The notes beneath the pieces are model-generated. The model did not search any database and was not told the origin of the DNA. It was given only the letters and a program-made list of their open reading frames with translations. Positions 25,047 through 30,825 of a stretch of DNA of 41,646 bases are shown piece by piece. Each line of letters starts with the position of its first letter. Position 1 is the stretch's first letter. The position numbers and the translations under genes are program-made. Origin of the DNA: a virus. Location of the stretch: positions 1 to 41,646 of IMG/VR virus record IMGVR_UViG_3300036785_000350, one strand, 5' to 3'.

Positions 25047-26405
25047 ATGCATGCCCTCACCGGTGTCGGTGTCACTACCCGAGTCGCTTGTGAGAGTGCA
25101 GATCTCGGTGTCATGCGCTGGGACGATCAACGCCACTGCGTAGCCGCCATGATGGGCGACAATTTTGAATTCTGGAAGATGGGCGGGGAGTGGCAATCGC
25201 CTTCGATTATCTGCTACGACCTCGACCTGAACGTGCTAGGTGTTCCCACTAAGGACGGGATCGACCCGAACGGCCGGCGCAAGCAATTATTTGAATATCA
25301 GCATGGGAATGATGATTTCACGACGATTTTGCCTTGTGACTTCATCAAGGTTGGTGACTGGTGGTACGCCGCGCTCATGGTTACCGCGGGCTTGGGACAT
25401 GAGAAGCGGACCGTGTTCTGGCAGAGCCGCGACCTCTACGACTGGCAGAAAACAGACCCGTACGTCAGCTTGGTTCACCTCGACAAGAACATGCGGCATG
25501 TCGGGCACGCCGGGAACACCATGCTCACCTTCGACCAGATCGGCGACTACGTCCACATCTTCGGGACTGCCGGTTTAGCGCGGGACCAGGCGATCTGGCT
25601 GTGGCGCAGCCCGGTCGATGACTTCCCGCACGGGGATTGGGAGCCGTGGGGTGCGGATCATCAGCGCTGGGGGTGGGGCATTCCGAATGAGTCGACGCCG
25701 GTGTTACCGGGCCGGTTCGGGGAGCTGTGTTTCCGGCATCTCCAAGGCAACTGCGTACTTAGTTTCTTTGACGTCGACAACTACTGCCAGACCGCGCTCA
25801 CCGTCATCGACCCGACCGATGATTGGACGACGGCGAACCGTTGTGATTACGCGTGGGGGCAAGACTTTCCGCAGTTGTACGGCGGGTATATCGCGCCGGG
25901 TTCGCGGTTGAATCAGGCGAACGGGATGCGGTTCGCCGTCTCGCAGTGGAACACCGCCAACAACGACCCGTATCACGTCGTGAGGTTTGATGACACGTTG
26001 TTGGCGCAAGGCCCGCTTATTGAGCCGCCCCCAAAACCCGTCCCAGTCCCCGTCCCCGTCCCTATCCCGACACCACCCTTGTCAGGGGAGCCCATGGACC
26101 CACAAGCCCTCTACGAGCTGTTGTTGCGCGAATTGTCCGCGTCTGGAAGCACGAAGATCACGACACCGGATGGGGTGAACATCACCCTTAGACAAGCGGT
26201 GGAACAAATCTTCTGGAAGGAACGCGGCCCGCATGACATGGCCGGCGCGAGGCCGCGGCACCCATCCGAAACCGACGACCAGCTCGGCCACGTCCTCAAC
26301 GCCCGCGCCGAAGGCCTCTACACCCAAGCCCTGATCTATGCGCTAGCCAACAAAGCCGGCATCGACACCAGAACCATTTACCGCCAAGTACAGGACTCAC
26401 TGTGA
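25047..26405 (+). CDS. DUF4185-like beta-propeller protein of the lysis cassette
   Basis: 452 aa from ATG 25047, one base after the LysA stop. Residues about 5-325 have propeller-like repeats with TRVACESADLGVMRWD, MMGDNFEFWKMGGEWQSP, VFWQSRDLYDW and GLARDQAIWLWRSP, reminiscent of DUF4185 and related glycosidase-fold proteins. A Pro linker (PVPVPVPVPIPTPP, 331-344) leads to a helical C-terminal domain ending in YTQALIYALANKAGIDTRT. It lies where LysB is normally found, but there is no G-x-S-x-G serine esterase motif. It may act on arabinogalactan or be a structural hydrolase; the enzymatic role is inference. Confidence 0.72.
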   Translation: MHALTGVGVTTRVACESADLGVMRWDDQRHCVAAMMGDNFEFWKMGGEWQSPSIICYDLDLNVLGVPTKDGIDPNGRRKQLFEYQHGNDDFTTILPCDFIKVGDWWYAALMVTAGLGHEKRTVFWQSRDLYDWQKTDPYVSLVHLDKNMRHVGHAGNTMLTFDQIGDYVHIFGTAGLARDQAIWLWRSPVDDFPHGDWEPWGADHQRWGWGIPNESTPVLPGRFGELCFRHLQGNCVLSFFDVDNYCQTALTVIDPTDDWTTANRCDYAWGQDFPQLYGGYIAPGSRLNQANGMRFAVSQWNTANNDPYHVVRFDDTLLAQGPLIEPPPKPVPVPVPVPIPTPPLSGEPMDPQALYELLLRELSASGSTKITTPDGVNITLRQAVEQIFWKERGPHDMAGARPRHPSETDDQLGHVLNARAEGLYTQALIYALANKAGIDTRTIYRQVQDSL

Positions 26406-26860
26406 CGCTGCCCTGGGACGAGCTGAAACCCGAACCCCCGCCACCCCCACCACCGAACCTGCCCGACGTCATCATCCCTTCTCAATCAGTGCAACTCGAC
26501 CTCGGGAAAATCCTCACCGACGCCCTCGCGCAAGTTCTTCACCAAAGAACCCAACCAGGCGGCGGCGACACTCCACAAAGGAGACCGCAAATGAAACAAG
26601 GCGCTGTAGCGAAAATCATCGACACCCTCATCGGCTGGCTACCCGACAAAACCCAGGCAAAGATTCAGGCGTCCCGCAAAGCCGTCGTCGCCGGCATCGG
26701 CACCCTACTGACCGTGTTGACGTTCGTCAGCGACAAATTCCACTTCCTGATACCGCCGCAGTACGCCGAACCCGTCGCCGCGGTGATCGCGTTCCTGACC
26801 ACGATCCTCACATACACCACTCCCAACCAGTTGCCTGATGTGGACGACAGCGGCGCGTAA
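26402..26860 (+). CDS. Holin-like protein, long form
   Basis: 152 aa from GTG 26402, overlapping the previous stop. Residues 1-63 form a soluble Pro-rich extension (EPPPPPPPNLPDVIIPSQSV). The membrane part has two hydrophobic segments: AVVAGIGTLLTVLTFVSD (about 94-111) and PVAAVIAFLTTILTYTT (about 124-140). This is the size and topology of class II holins. A good internal start at 26591 would make the shorter membrane-only form. Both products would come from the same transcript. Confidence 0.75.
   Translation: MTLPWDELKPEPPPPPPPNLPDVIIPSQSVQLDLGKILTDALAQVLHQRTQPGGGDTPQRRPQMKQGAVAKIIDTLIGWLPDKTQAKIQASRKAVVAGIGTLLTVLTFVSDKFHFLIPPQYAEPVAAVIAFLTTILTYTTPNQLPDVDDSGA
26591..26860 (+). CDS. Holin-like protein, short form (internal start)
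   Basis: 89 aa from internal ATG 26591, which has an excellent ribosome site AAAGGAG at 26577-26583 with seven-base spacing, much better than the GTG of the long form. It comprises MKQGAVAKIIDTLIGWLP, then the two membrane segments and an acidic end. This is probably the main holin. The longer form could be a regulator or merely leaky initiation; the sequence cannot tell which. Confidence 0.65.
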   Translation: MKQGAVAKIIDTLIGWLPDKTQAKIQASRKAVVAGIGTLLTVLTFVSDKFHFLIPPQYAEPVAAVIAFLTTILTYTTPNQLPDVDDSGA

Positions 26861-27431
26861 CGCTGTTCGCGTATCGGTGGCGCTGTGCGCGTGCGCGGCC
26901 GCGCCGACACCACCGGCACACGCCGACACCATCTGCCCCTATCCCGGCGTGGGAGTCTTAGGTGTCAACGTCGCCGGCATCAACGGCGGATTCTGCGACT
27001 TCCCCACCGAGATCAACGGGGCGCACTGGCACTGCCAAGCCGGTGGTGTCGGCCTGGGGATCGGATTCGGTGTCAGCGGCGCCGGCGGCGTCAGCGGCGC
27101 CCAAGCTGGGCAGGGCGCGGGCGGGGTGTCGTGTAACTGGCGCTGCCCGGACGGCGTGGACGCACCCACACCCAACCCGCCGGGCGCGTGGAAAAACTAC
27201 TTGGTCCCGATGAACAGCACCAATTTTTGCCGCGATCACATGACCCCGAACGGGTTTTGGTCCGCGCCCGTGTTGCCGACCGAAGGTATCCCGCCGGTCA
27301 ATGAACAGCCGCCCGCGCCGGGCGAGGTGCTGCCGCCGCAGCCGGTCCCACCGCCCGAACCGACGCCGGTGCCCGGGGAGCCGTTGATACCGGCAACACC
27401 ACCGGCGCCGCCTGATGTTCCGGCACCGTAG
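26838..27431 (+). CDS. Secreted Cys- and Pro-rich protein
   Basis: 197 aa from ATG 26838, overlapping the holin by 23 bases. A signal peptide is evident: basic start (MWTTAARNAVRVSV), hydrophobic ALCACAAAP, and cleavage site PPAHAD (after residue 29). The mature part has a Cys-rich domain (CPYPGVGVLGVN, CDFPTEINGAHWHCQAGG, CNWRCPDG, NFCRDHM) and then a long Pro-rich tail (residues 150-197). Mycobacterial hosts have similar secreted proteins; here it could alter the envelope in the host or during lysis. Function unknown. Confidence 0.75.
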   Translation: MWTTAARNAVRVSVALCACAAAPTPPAHADTICPYPGVGVLGVNVAGINGGFCDFPTEINGAHWHCQAGGVGLGIGFGVSGAGGVSGAQAGQGAGGVSCNWRCPDGVDAPTPNPPGAWKNYLVPMNSTNFCRDHMTPNGFWSAPVLPTEGIPPVNEQPPAPGEVLPPQPVPPPEPTPVPGEPLIPATPPAPPDVPAP

Positions 27432-27576
27432 CCGGCCATGCCCGCACCGGGACGTCATCCGCGCGTGCATCACTTGCGGCCGCACACCTGAACGGCACGG
27501 CATCAACTGTCTGTGTACTGATTTCCGGGTGGTGTGCGCCCGCTGTGCCACGCTGCAATACGGCAGATCCCCCTAG
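27415..27576 (+). CDS. Small zinc-ribbon protein
   Basis: 53 aa from ATG 27415 to TAG 27574-27576. It contains CITC (18-21), CLC (34-36) and CARC (43-46), a likely zinc-binding ribbon. It overlaps the preceding gene by 17 bases and ends where the leftward genes end (the stops share bases 27574-27575). No strong ribosome site is seen and the first 12 residues have a shadow-like Arg/His composition, so confidence is moderate. Confidence 0.5.
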   Translation: MFRHRSRPCPHRDVIRACITCGRTPERHGINCLCTDFRVVCARCATLQYGRSP

Positions 27577-27692
27577 TAGGCGAAAAAACTTCTCAGCCAC
27601 ACCAGCGTCAACACGAGCGAACCCGTAAGCATCAACAACACGACGAAAAACGCCGCGAGTTCCGCACGCGAAATGTTCAACGTACTTCCCAT
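27573..27692 (-). CDS. 39-aa one-helix membrane protein
   Basis: Starts ATG (complement 27690-27692) inside the end of the upstream leftward gene. The product begins MGSTLNISRAELAAFF and has a single membrane span, FFVVLLMLTGSLVLTLVWL (about 15-33), ending RSFFAY. Overlapping arrangement with the 34-aa coiled-coil gene supports co-expression. A tiny membrane protein next to lysis genes could be an antiholin-like or exclusion factor; no direct evidence. Confidence 0.6.
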   Translation of the reverse strand: MGSTLNISRAELAAFFVVLLMLTGSLVLTLVWLRSFFAY

Positions 27693-27781
27693 TCCAAGGT
27701 GTCGATGCGGTCCCGTAGGTCCGTGATGTGTTGCTGTAGTTTCTGGCAGTCCGCGCAGTCGTCGCCTGAAGTCGTGTCCAT
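27677..27781 (-). CDS. 34-aa coiled-coil peptide
   Basis: ATG at complement 27779-27781, stop at 27677-27679. After MDTTSGDDCADCQK it forms a heptad-like helix (LQQHITDLRDRIDTLEWEV). One C-x-x-C pair precedes the helix. The stop overlaps the start region of the downstream membrane peptide (27692), a coupling arrangement typical of real small phage genes. Partner or function unknown. Confidence 0.55.
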   Translation of the reverse strand: MDTTSGDDCADCQKLQQHITDLRDRIDTLEWEVR

Positions 27782-27787
27782 CGGCGC

Positions 27788-28030
27788 TCAGCCCCAGCTT
27801 CCCGGGGTGCCTTGCGGCACCCGCACGCCGAACCAGTTGCACGGCGCCATGTTGCGCCAGGCGATGACGGCGCATTGGGTGGCGGGGTCGGCGGGCGGGG
27901 CGCACGGCGGCAGCCCGGGGCCATCACACACGTCGGCGTGCGCGATGCCGGTGCCGGTCGCACCGCATAGGGCGATGACCAGGGTGCAGATGATTTCGCC
28001 CGCGATTGATATTTTAGTCCTCGTTCTCAT
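27788..28030 (-). CDS. Secreted Cys-rich small protein
   Basis: 80 aa from ATG at 28028-28030; an upstream ATG at 28078 would put the operator within the coding region and is rejected. It has a signal peptide (MRTRTKISIAGEIICTLVIA, then GIAHAD cleavage) and a mature region with five Cys, including CDGPGLPPC. It is the first gene of the leftward mini-cluster 28030-27573 and is divergent from the HTH gene at 28090. Possibly expressed from the prophage and exported, as a lysogenic conversion factor (inference). Confidence 0.68.
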   Translation of the reverse strand: MRTRTKISIAGEIICTLVIALCGATGTGIAHADVCDGPGLPPCAPPADPATQCAVIAWRNMAPCNWFGVRVPQGTPGSWG

Positions 28031-28039
28031 GCAATGATC

Positions 28040-28079
28040 TTTGCATAGGGTAGTTGTTTGATGCAACAATCTATGCAAA
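28040..28079. promoter_or_regulatory. Inverted-repeat operator between divergent genes
   Basis: TTTGCATAG at 28040-28048 and CTATGCAAA at 28071-28079 form a perfect nine-base inverted repeat with a 22-base spacer. It lies between the leftward secreted-protein gene and the rightward HTH gene. A dimeric HTH regulator binding two half-sites two to three turns apart fits; the adjacent HTH protein is the obvious candidate, but this is inference. Confidence 0.55.
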
Positions 28080-28089
28080 AGTAATCCGT

Positions 28090-28263
28090 GTGGACGACCT
28101 CATCGGATCCGCCGAAGCCGCCGAAATCCTCGGCAAAGACCAAGCCACCATCAGCCGCTGGGTCGCCAACGGCACCCTAAAACCCGCCACCAAACTCCCC
28201 GGCCTCTCCGGCGCCTTCCTCTTCCACCGCACCGACATCGAAACACTCGCAACCCATGACTGA
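28090..28263 (+). CDS. Small HTH protein, excisionase/MerR-like
   Basis: 57 aa from GTG 28090 (MDDLIGSAEAAEILG). The segment SAEAAEILGKDQATISRWV followed by FLFHRTDIETLA is the excisionase-family helix-turn-helix with a wing. A TTG at 28054 would add 12 residues but would translate across half of the inverted repeat. It lies next to the integrase, convergent to it, so it may be the recombination directionality factor or an autoregulator. A second protein of this type occurs at 30640. Confidence 0.75.
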   Translation: MDDLIGSAEAAEILGKDQATISRWVANGTLKPATKLPGLSGAFLFHRTDIETLATHD

Positions 28264-28423
28264 ACACGAATTGCTGGCCGAAGACGCCGAATCTGTGGCG
28301 CGCGAATTAGACCGGGCGCACCCCGACCGCATCTGCGCCTGGTGCTTCCACCCGCGCAACAGCGACGAATGCCAGTTCGCCGCGAAGCACACACCCTACG
28401 TTGAGAGGTTCGCGCCGCGATGA
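28256..28423 (+). CDS. 55-aa Cys-containing protein
   Basis: ATG 28256 overlaps the end of the HTH gene and TGA 28421-28423 abuts the integrase stop. Sequence MTEHELLAEDAESVARELDR is an acidic helix, followed by CAWCFHPRNSDEC and a basic tail. The C-x-x-C plus C/H pattern suggests a zinc site. Very short operon partner of the HTH gene; function unknown. Confidence 0.6.
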   Translation: MTEHELLAEDAESVARELDRAHPDRICAWCFHPRNSDECQFAAKHTPYVERFAPR

Positions 28424-29278
28424 TTATCGGCGTGCCGCCGCGTCGCACACCGCCCGCAAATCAGCCGCCGCCACCGCCGTATACCGCTGCGTCGTAGCAA
28501 CCGAAGCGTGCCCAAGCATCTCCTGGATAGCGCGCAGATTCCCGGTCCCGGCATAGCCGCGGGTGGCGAACCGGTGCCGCAGCTGGTGCATCGACCAGCC
28601 CGCAGGCATCACCGCCGACACCAGGTGCCCGACCCGGTCCGCGGAGATGTGCCCGTCGATCTTGCCTGGGAACACGAAGCCGCCCCACGGCGCGGCCCGC
28701 CGGATCCGGCCCGCGAGCTCGGCGGTGACCGGGATCACCCGCTGCCGCGCGCCTTTACCGTGCACGATCAGCGACGGACCATCCAGGCCGGCCAGCAGAT
28801 CGTCACGATGCAGACACGCCACCTCGGCGCGCCGCAACCCGGCCTGCCCGGCCAGGCGCACCATCAACGCCACCCGGACATCGGTGATCGCCGTCAGCGC
28901 GGCCCAGACGTCGTCGGTCACCGGGCGCGGCGCCGCGACCGCGGGGCGCACCACCGGCAACCCCGCCGCCGGGTCGGCGTCCACCACGCCGGTCAGCAAC
29001 GCCCACCGATAGAACGAACCCAGACTGGCCCGCAGCCCGCGCCGATGCTCCAACGACACCGCCCGCCCGACGATCCCCACCAGCTCGCCGGTGGCCACCT
29101 TATCCGGATCGGTCACCTGTAGCTCGCGGGCCACCGACCGGACATGGGAACGCCGCGTCTTACGCGTCGCCGCCGACGTCCCCGCCGCCGCCAACCACAC
29201 CAACCAGTCCTCGATCAGCTCATCCCAGCGACCCGGCAACCGATACGACAACACGTGAACATCGGGCATAACGCACAT
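28424..29278 (-). CDS. int: Tyrosine integrase
   Basis: 284 aa (281 if ATG 29269 is used). Residues about 15-100 are the core-binding SAM-like domain (WDELIEDWLVWLAAAGTS). The catalytic domain shows the full tyrosine recombinase set: Arg149 in QAGLRRAEV, Lys175 in VHGKGARQR, His231-x-x-Arg234 in HQLRHRF, His257 in LGHASVATT and nucleophile Tyr266 in TQRYTAVA. It lacks a large arm-binding N-terminal domain, as in the small integrases of BPs-like phages. It would recombine attP (probably at 30289-30323) with a host tRNA gene. No clear ribosome site before either start. The 132-base gap 29279-29410 upstream holds no gene I can support. Confidence 0.94.
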   Translation of the reverse strand: MCVMPDVHVLSYRLPGRWDELIEDWLVWLAAAGTSAATRKTRRSHVRSVARELQVTDPDKVATGELVGIVGRAVSLEHRRGLRASLGSFYRWALLTGVVDADPAAGLPVVRPAVAAPRPVTDDVWAALTAITDVRVALMVRLAGQAGLRRAEVACLHRDDLLAGLDGPSLIVHGKGARQRVIPVTAELAGRIRRAAPWGGFVFPGKIDGHISADRVGHLVSAVMPAGWSMHQLRHRFATRGYAGTGNLRAIQEMLGHASVATTQRYTAVAAADLRAVCDAAARR

Positions 29279-29410
29279 ATCGCACTCGAACGGGGCCCCG
29301 CTACCGATTTCCTTACCTCTGTGACCTAATTCATAGGTTGTCGTAGTAACTGCGGATCGGGCAGGTTGGCGGTGCGGTGGTTACCCATAATCACGCCTTA
29401 CGTCAACTAC

Positions 29411-29536
29411 TCAACGACATTCGTCGTTATCCCGTGCGGCTGCCAGGGCGGCGAACAACCCGGCTAACACCTGGCCGAACTCCTGGCCAGATTGTGCAGA
29501 ATCCAACTGCTCAGCAATGGTCTTGGGCTGTGTCAT
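29411..29536 (-). CDS. 41-aa helical protein with strong ribosome site
   Basis: ATG at complement 29534-29536 preceded on the leftward strand by AAAGGAGGAG (plus-strand 29544-29553), one of the best ribosome sites in the window. The protein MTQPKTIAEQLDSAQSGQEF followed by GQVLAGLFAALAAARDN is one amphipathic helix pair. It overlaps the preceding leftward gene (TGATG). Its expression may be substantial in the lysogen; function unknown. Confidence 0.68.
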   Translation of the reverse strand: MTQPKTIAEQLDSAQSGQEFGQVLAGLFAALAAARDNDECR

Positions 29537-29757
29537 CAAAAATCTCCTCCTTTCATCCTCAGGCTCGAAACGATCTGATAGCCCTTGTCTGCCAGCTCGG
29601 CCACGATTGCGTCGGCGACGTGTGTGCCGTGAAACTCACCCAGCTCGCCTCGGTGGCCGCAGTGGCACCGACATTTGTCGGGCTTGCCGTTGTCGATCCA
29701 GCCGCCGGCGTGGTAGGCCAAGATTCCAGTCAAGGTCTGTCGTACGTGATCGGCCAT
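29536..29757 (-). CDS. Conserved small Cys/His protein
   Basis: 73 aa with GAGGGAG before ATG 29757. Features: N-terminal helix MADHVRQTLTGILAYHAGGW, then CRCHCGHRGELGEFHGTHVA and DAIVAELADKGYQIVSSL. The pattern C-x-C-G followed by H-x-A-D-AIVAEL is a recurring small actinophage protein, of unknown function, probably binding zinc. It is transcribed toward integrase. Confidence 0.72.
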   Translation of the reverse strand: MADHVRQTLTGILAYHAGGWIDNGKPDKCRCHCGHRGELGEFHGTHVADAIVAELADKGYQIVSSLRMKGGDF

Positions 29758-29799
29758 TCTTTGCTCCCTCTACCGATAAAACCGCGTTCTGTCAGGCTA

Positions 29800-29830
29800 C
29801 TAACCGCTGACTGGGCAGATCAGCGGTTAG
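29800..29830 (-). repeat. Hairpin repeat A in the leftward operon
   Basis: CTAACCGCTGA (29800-29810) pairs perfectly with TCAGCGGTTAG (29820-29830) around the nine-base loop. The same element with few changes occurs at 30031-30057. It covers the stop of the 64-aa gene and precedes the 73-aa gene. It could be an attenuator, an mRNA processing site, or a regulator-binding site. Confidence 0.65.
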
Positions 29831-30014
29831 CATTCCCGTTCGTGACCGTTCCCGCCGCCCACGTACGCTGCGGAGGGTTCCTTTCCATCCACCAAGTGTG
29901 CTGCGGTGGGCCGAAGCAATCACAGTAGTGATAAGACCGCCGACACTCGGGGCATTGATACGTCGGCGTCATCAGCCGACGAAACCACCCGTAACGCCAC
30001 AGCAGTCGCTTCAT
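29820..30014 (-). CDS. 64-aa Trp/Cys-rich protein
   Basis: ATG 30014 (complement) is preceded by GAAAGGAATAG. The protein is basic and aromatic-rich: MKRLLWRYGWFRRLMTPTYQ, then CPECRRSYHYCDC which is a probable zinc knuckle, then WWMERNPPQRTW. Flanked on both sides by the repeated hairpins. No family recognised. Confidence 0.66.
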   Translation of the reverse strand: MKRLLWRYGWFRRLMTPTYQCPECRRSYHYCDCFGPPQHTWWMERNPPQRTWAAGTVTNGNANR

Positions 30015-30030
30015 GCCGCTATTCCTTTCA

Positions 30031-30057
30031 AACCGCTAATCGGGCAGATCAGCGGTT
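30031..30057 (-). repeat. Hairpin repeat B in the leftward operon
   Basis: AACCGCTAATCGGGCAGATC followed by AGCGGTT: a 7-base stem AACCGCT/AGCGGTT with extended partial pairing. It differs from repeat A (29802-29828) by only three bases over 27. It lies between the 50-aa membrane gene and the 64-aa gene, just ahead of the latter's ribosome site. Confidence 0.65.
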
Positions 30058-30088
30058 CGCCTACGGCTTAGCCGATGCCCCGTCGGAG

Positions 30089-30241
30089 TCATCCCAGCAG
30101 CCATAGTGAAAGTTCGGCAGTCGCCCAGACAAAAGCGACGACAAGTAGCAGAAACCACACGACAGCAGCCTTGGACATGTCCATCAGCCGGTACTCGTAC
30201 TTGTACGCGGCGCACAGTTCCCAAAACCCTTTGAGCATCAT
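30089..30241 (-). CDS. 50-aa one-helix membrane protein next to the repressor
   Basis: ATG 30241 (complement) follows GAAGGGAC on the leftward strand. The product starts MMLKGFWELCAAYKYEYRLM and then has the span AAVVWFLLLVVAFVWATAE (about 25-43), ending LSLWLLG. It is the first gene after repressor, directly left of attP. A small membrane protein in this place is a good candidate for a superinfection-exclusion or lysogeny-maintenance factor, but the sequence shows only its topology. Confidence 0.68.
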   Translation of the reverse strand: MMLKGFWELCAAYKYEYRLMDMSKAAVVWFLLLVVAFVWATAELSLWLLG

Positions 30242-30263
30242 GTCCCTTCGTTGGATTCGTCAC

Positions 30264-30548
30264 TCATGCCGCGACCGTAGACCACTGACCGAAGGGTTGG
30301 TGGTTCGAGTCCACCCGGGGGAGCAACAACTCGGCAACCGGCACATCCAGCCACTGAGCCGTCACCACCACATCCACCGCACCCCACGCCCGCTTACCCC
30401 GCATCCGCCTCGACACCGACCCCTGATCAACCCCCAGCAAATCCGCTAGATCTTCCTGCCGGCGGTGGTTACGCCACATCAGGGTATGGATGCGTTCACC
30501 GATCACCGCGTCGTCGATCGGCGCCGCATGCGTTCGTGCGCGACTCAT
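30264..30548 (-). CDS. rep: Immunity repressor, viral form, with attP in its 3' end
   Basis: 94 aa from ATG 30548. An HTH of the XRE/lambda type spans about 32-56: QEDLADLLGVDQGSVSRRMR. The final residues, LPRVDSNHQPFG (76-87), are an antisense translation of a tRNA 3' half, and the last seven are QWSTVAA. A terminal Val-Ala-Ala resembles ssrA-type tags. Known integration-dependent immunity systems (BPs, Brujita, Charlie) place attP in the repressor gene so that integration removes an unstable tail; the same logic is inferred here. The -10-like TATTGT is eight bases before the start, so the message appears leaderless. Confidence 0.82.
   Translation of the reverse strand: MSRARTHAAPIDDAVIGERIHTLMWRNHRRQEDLADLLGVDQGSVSRRMRGKRAWGAVDVVVTAQWLDVPVAELLLPRVDSNHQPFGQWSTVAA
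30289..30323 (+). other. attP: Candidate attP core (tRNA 3' half)
   Basis: The plus strand shows the 3' half of a tRNA: T-stem GGTGG (30299-30303), T-loop TTCGAGT (30304-30310), CCACC (30311-30315), acceptor strand CGGGGGA (30316-30322) and discriminator G, followed by CA. There is no 5' half and no anticodon, so it is not a tRNA gene. Such partial tRNA sequences mark the crossover region of tyrosine integrases. The acceptor strand recalls tRNA-Asn, but I cannot identify the target with certainty. Confidence 0.8.
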
Positions 30549-30640
30549 AACAGTTGACAATACGACACAACCGCGACAAACGCGACAACTTGCGTGTCGC
30601 GGTTGACAGCATATGGCGCAACGCCATAACGTCCCGCGGG
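30549..30640. promoter_or_regulatory. Divergent promoters and operator of the genetic switch
   Basis: Rightward: TTGACA (30603-30608), 18 bases, TAACGT (30627-30632, a TANNNT -10), predicting a start near GTG 30640. Leftward: TATTGT (plus-strand ACAATA 30557-30562) eight bases before ATG 30548. Between them CAACCGCGACA (30568-30578) and TGTCGCGGTTG (30595-30605) are a perfect 11-base inverted repeat overlapping the rightward -35, and another CGCGACA lies at 30581-30587. These are the expected operators for the repressor. Confidence 0.7.
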
Positions 30641-30825
30641 TGTCATATTCATGCACGCCACCCCAACTCCTCACCCCCAGCCAAGTAGCCCGCCTCTGGG
30701 GCGTCTCCCGGCGCACCGTCCAGCGCTACATCGCCGACGGGAAAATCCCCGCCATCCGGCTCCCCGGCGGCCAGTACCGCATCCGCGCCGAAGACGCCCA
30801 AGCCGCCATCGAAGCCGCATCATGA
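30640..30825 (+). CDS. First rightward gene: excisionase/Cro-like HTH
   Basis: 61 aa from GTG 30640, which coincides with the predicted transcription start; ATG 30613 would lie upstream of the -10 element and is rejected. The core LLTPSQVARLWGVSRRTVQR followed by IPAIRLPGGQYRI is an excisionase-family winged HTH. As first gene of the early operon and divergent from the repressor it is in the place of Cro in BPs-like phages, or it could be Xis. Confidence 0.75.
   Translation: MSYSCTPPQLLTPSQVARLWGVSRRTVQRYIADGKIPAIRLPGGQYRIRAEDAQAAIEAAS

Noticed and set aside
23787-27431. A LysB (mycolyl esterase) gene
   Set aside because: No cutinase-like G-x-S-x-G motif with surrounding fold was found in any frame of the lysis region.
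28054-28089. TTG 28054 as start of the HTH protein
   Set aside because: It would place half of the operator inside coding sequence; GTG 28090 begins directly before the HTH domain.
29279-29410. A further leftward gene between integrase and the 41-aa gene
   Set aside because: Only a 20-residue open frame with no ribosome site was visible; I treat it as spacer or promoter/arm-site DNA.
30036-30263. A 75-aa leftward frame
   Set aside because: It is a shadow of the 50-aa membrane gene in another frame, with Arg/Thr-rich composition.
30264-30330. A complete tRNA gene at 30289-30323
   Set aside because: Only the T-arm and acceptor 3' strand are present; there is no D-arm, anticodon arm or 5' acceptor strand, and the segment is antisense inside the repressor frame.
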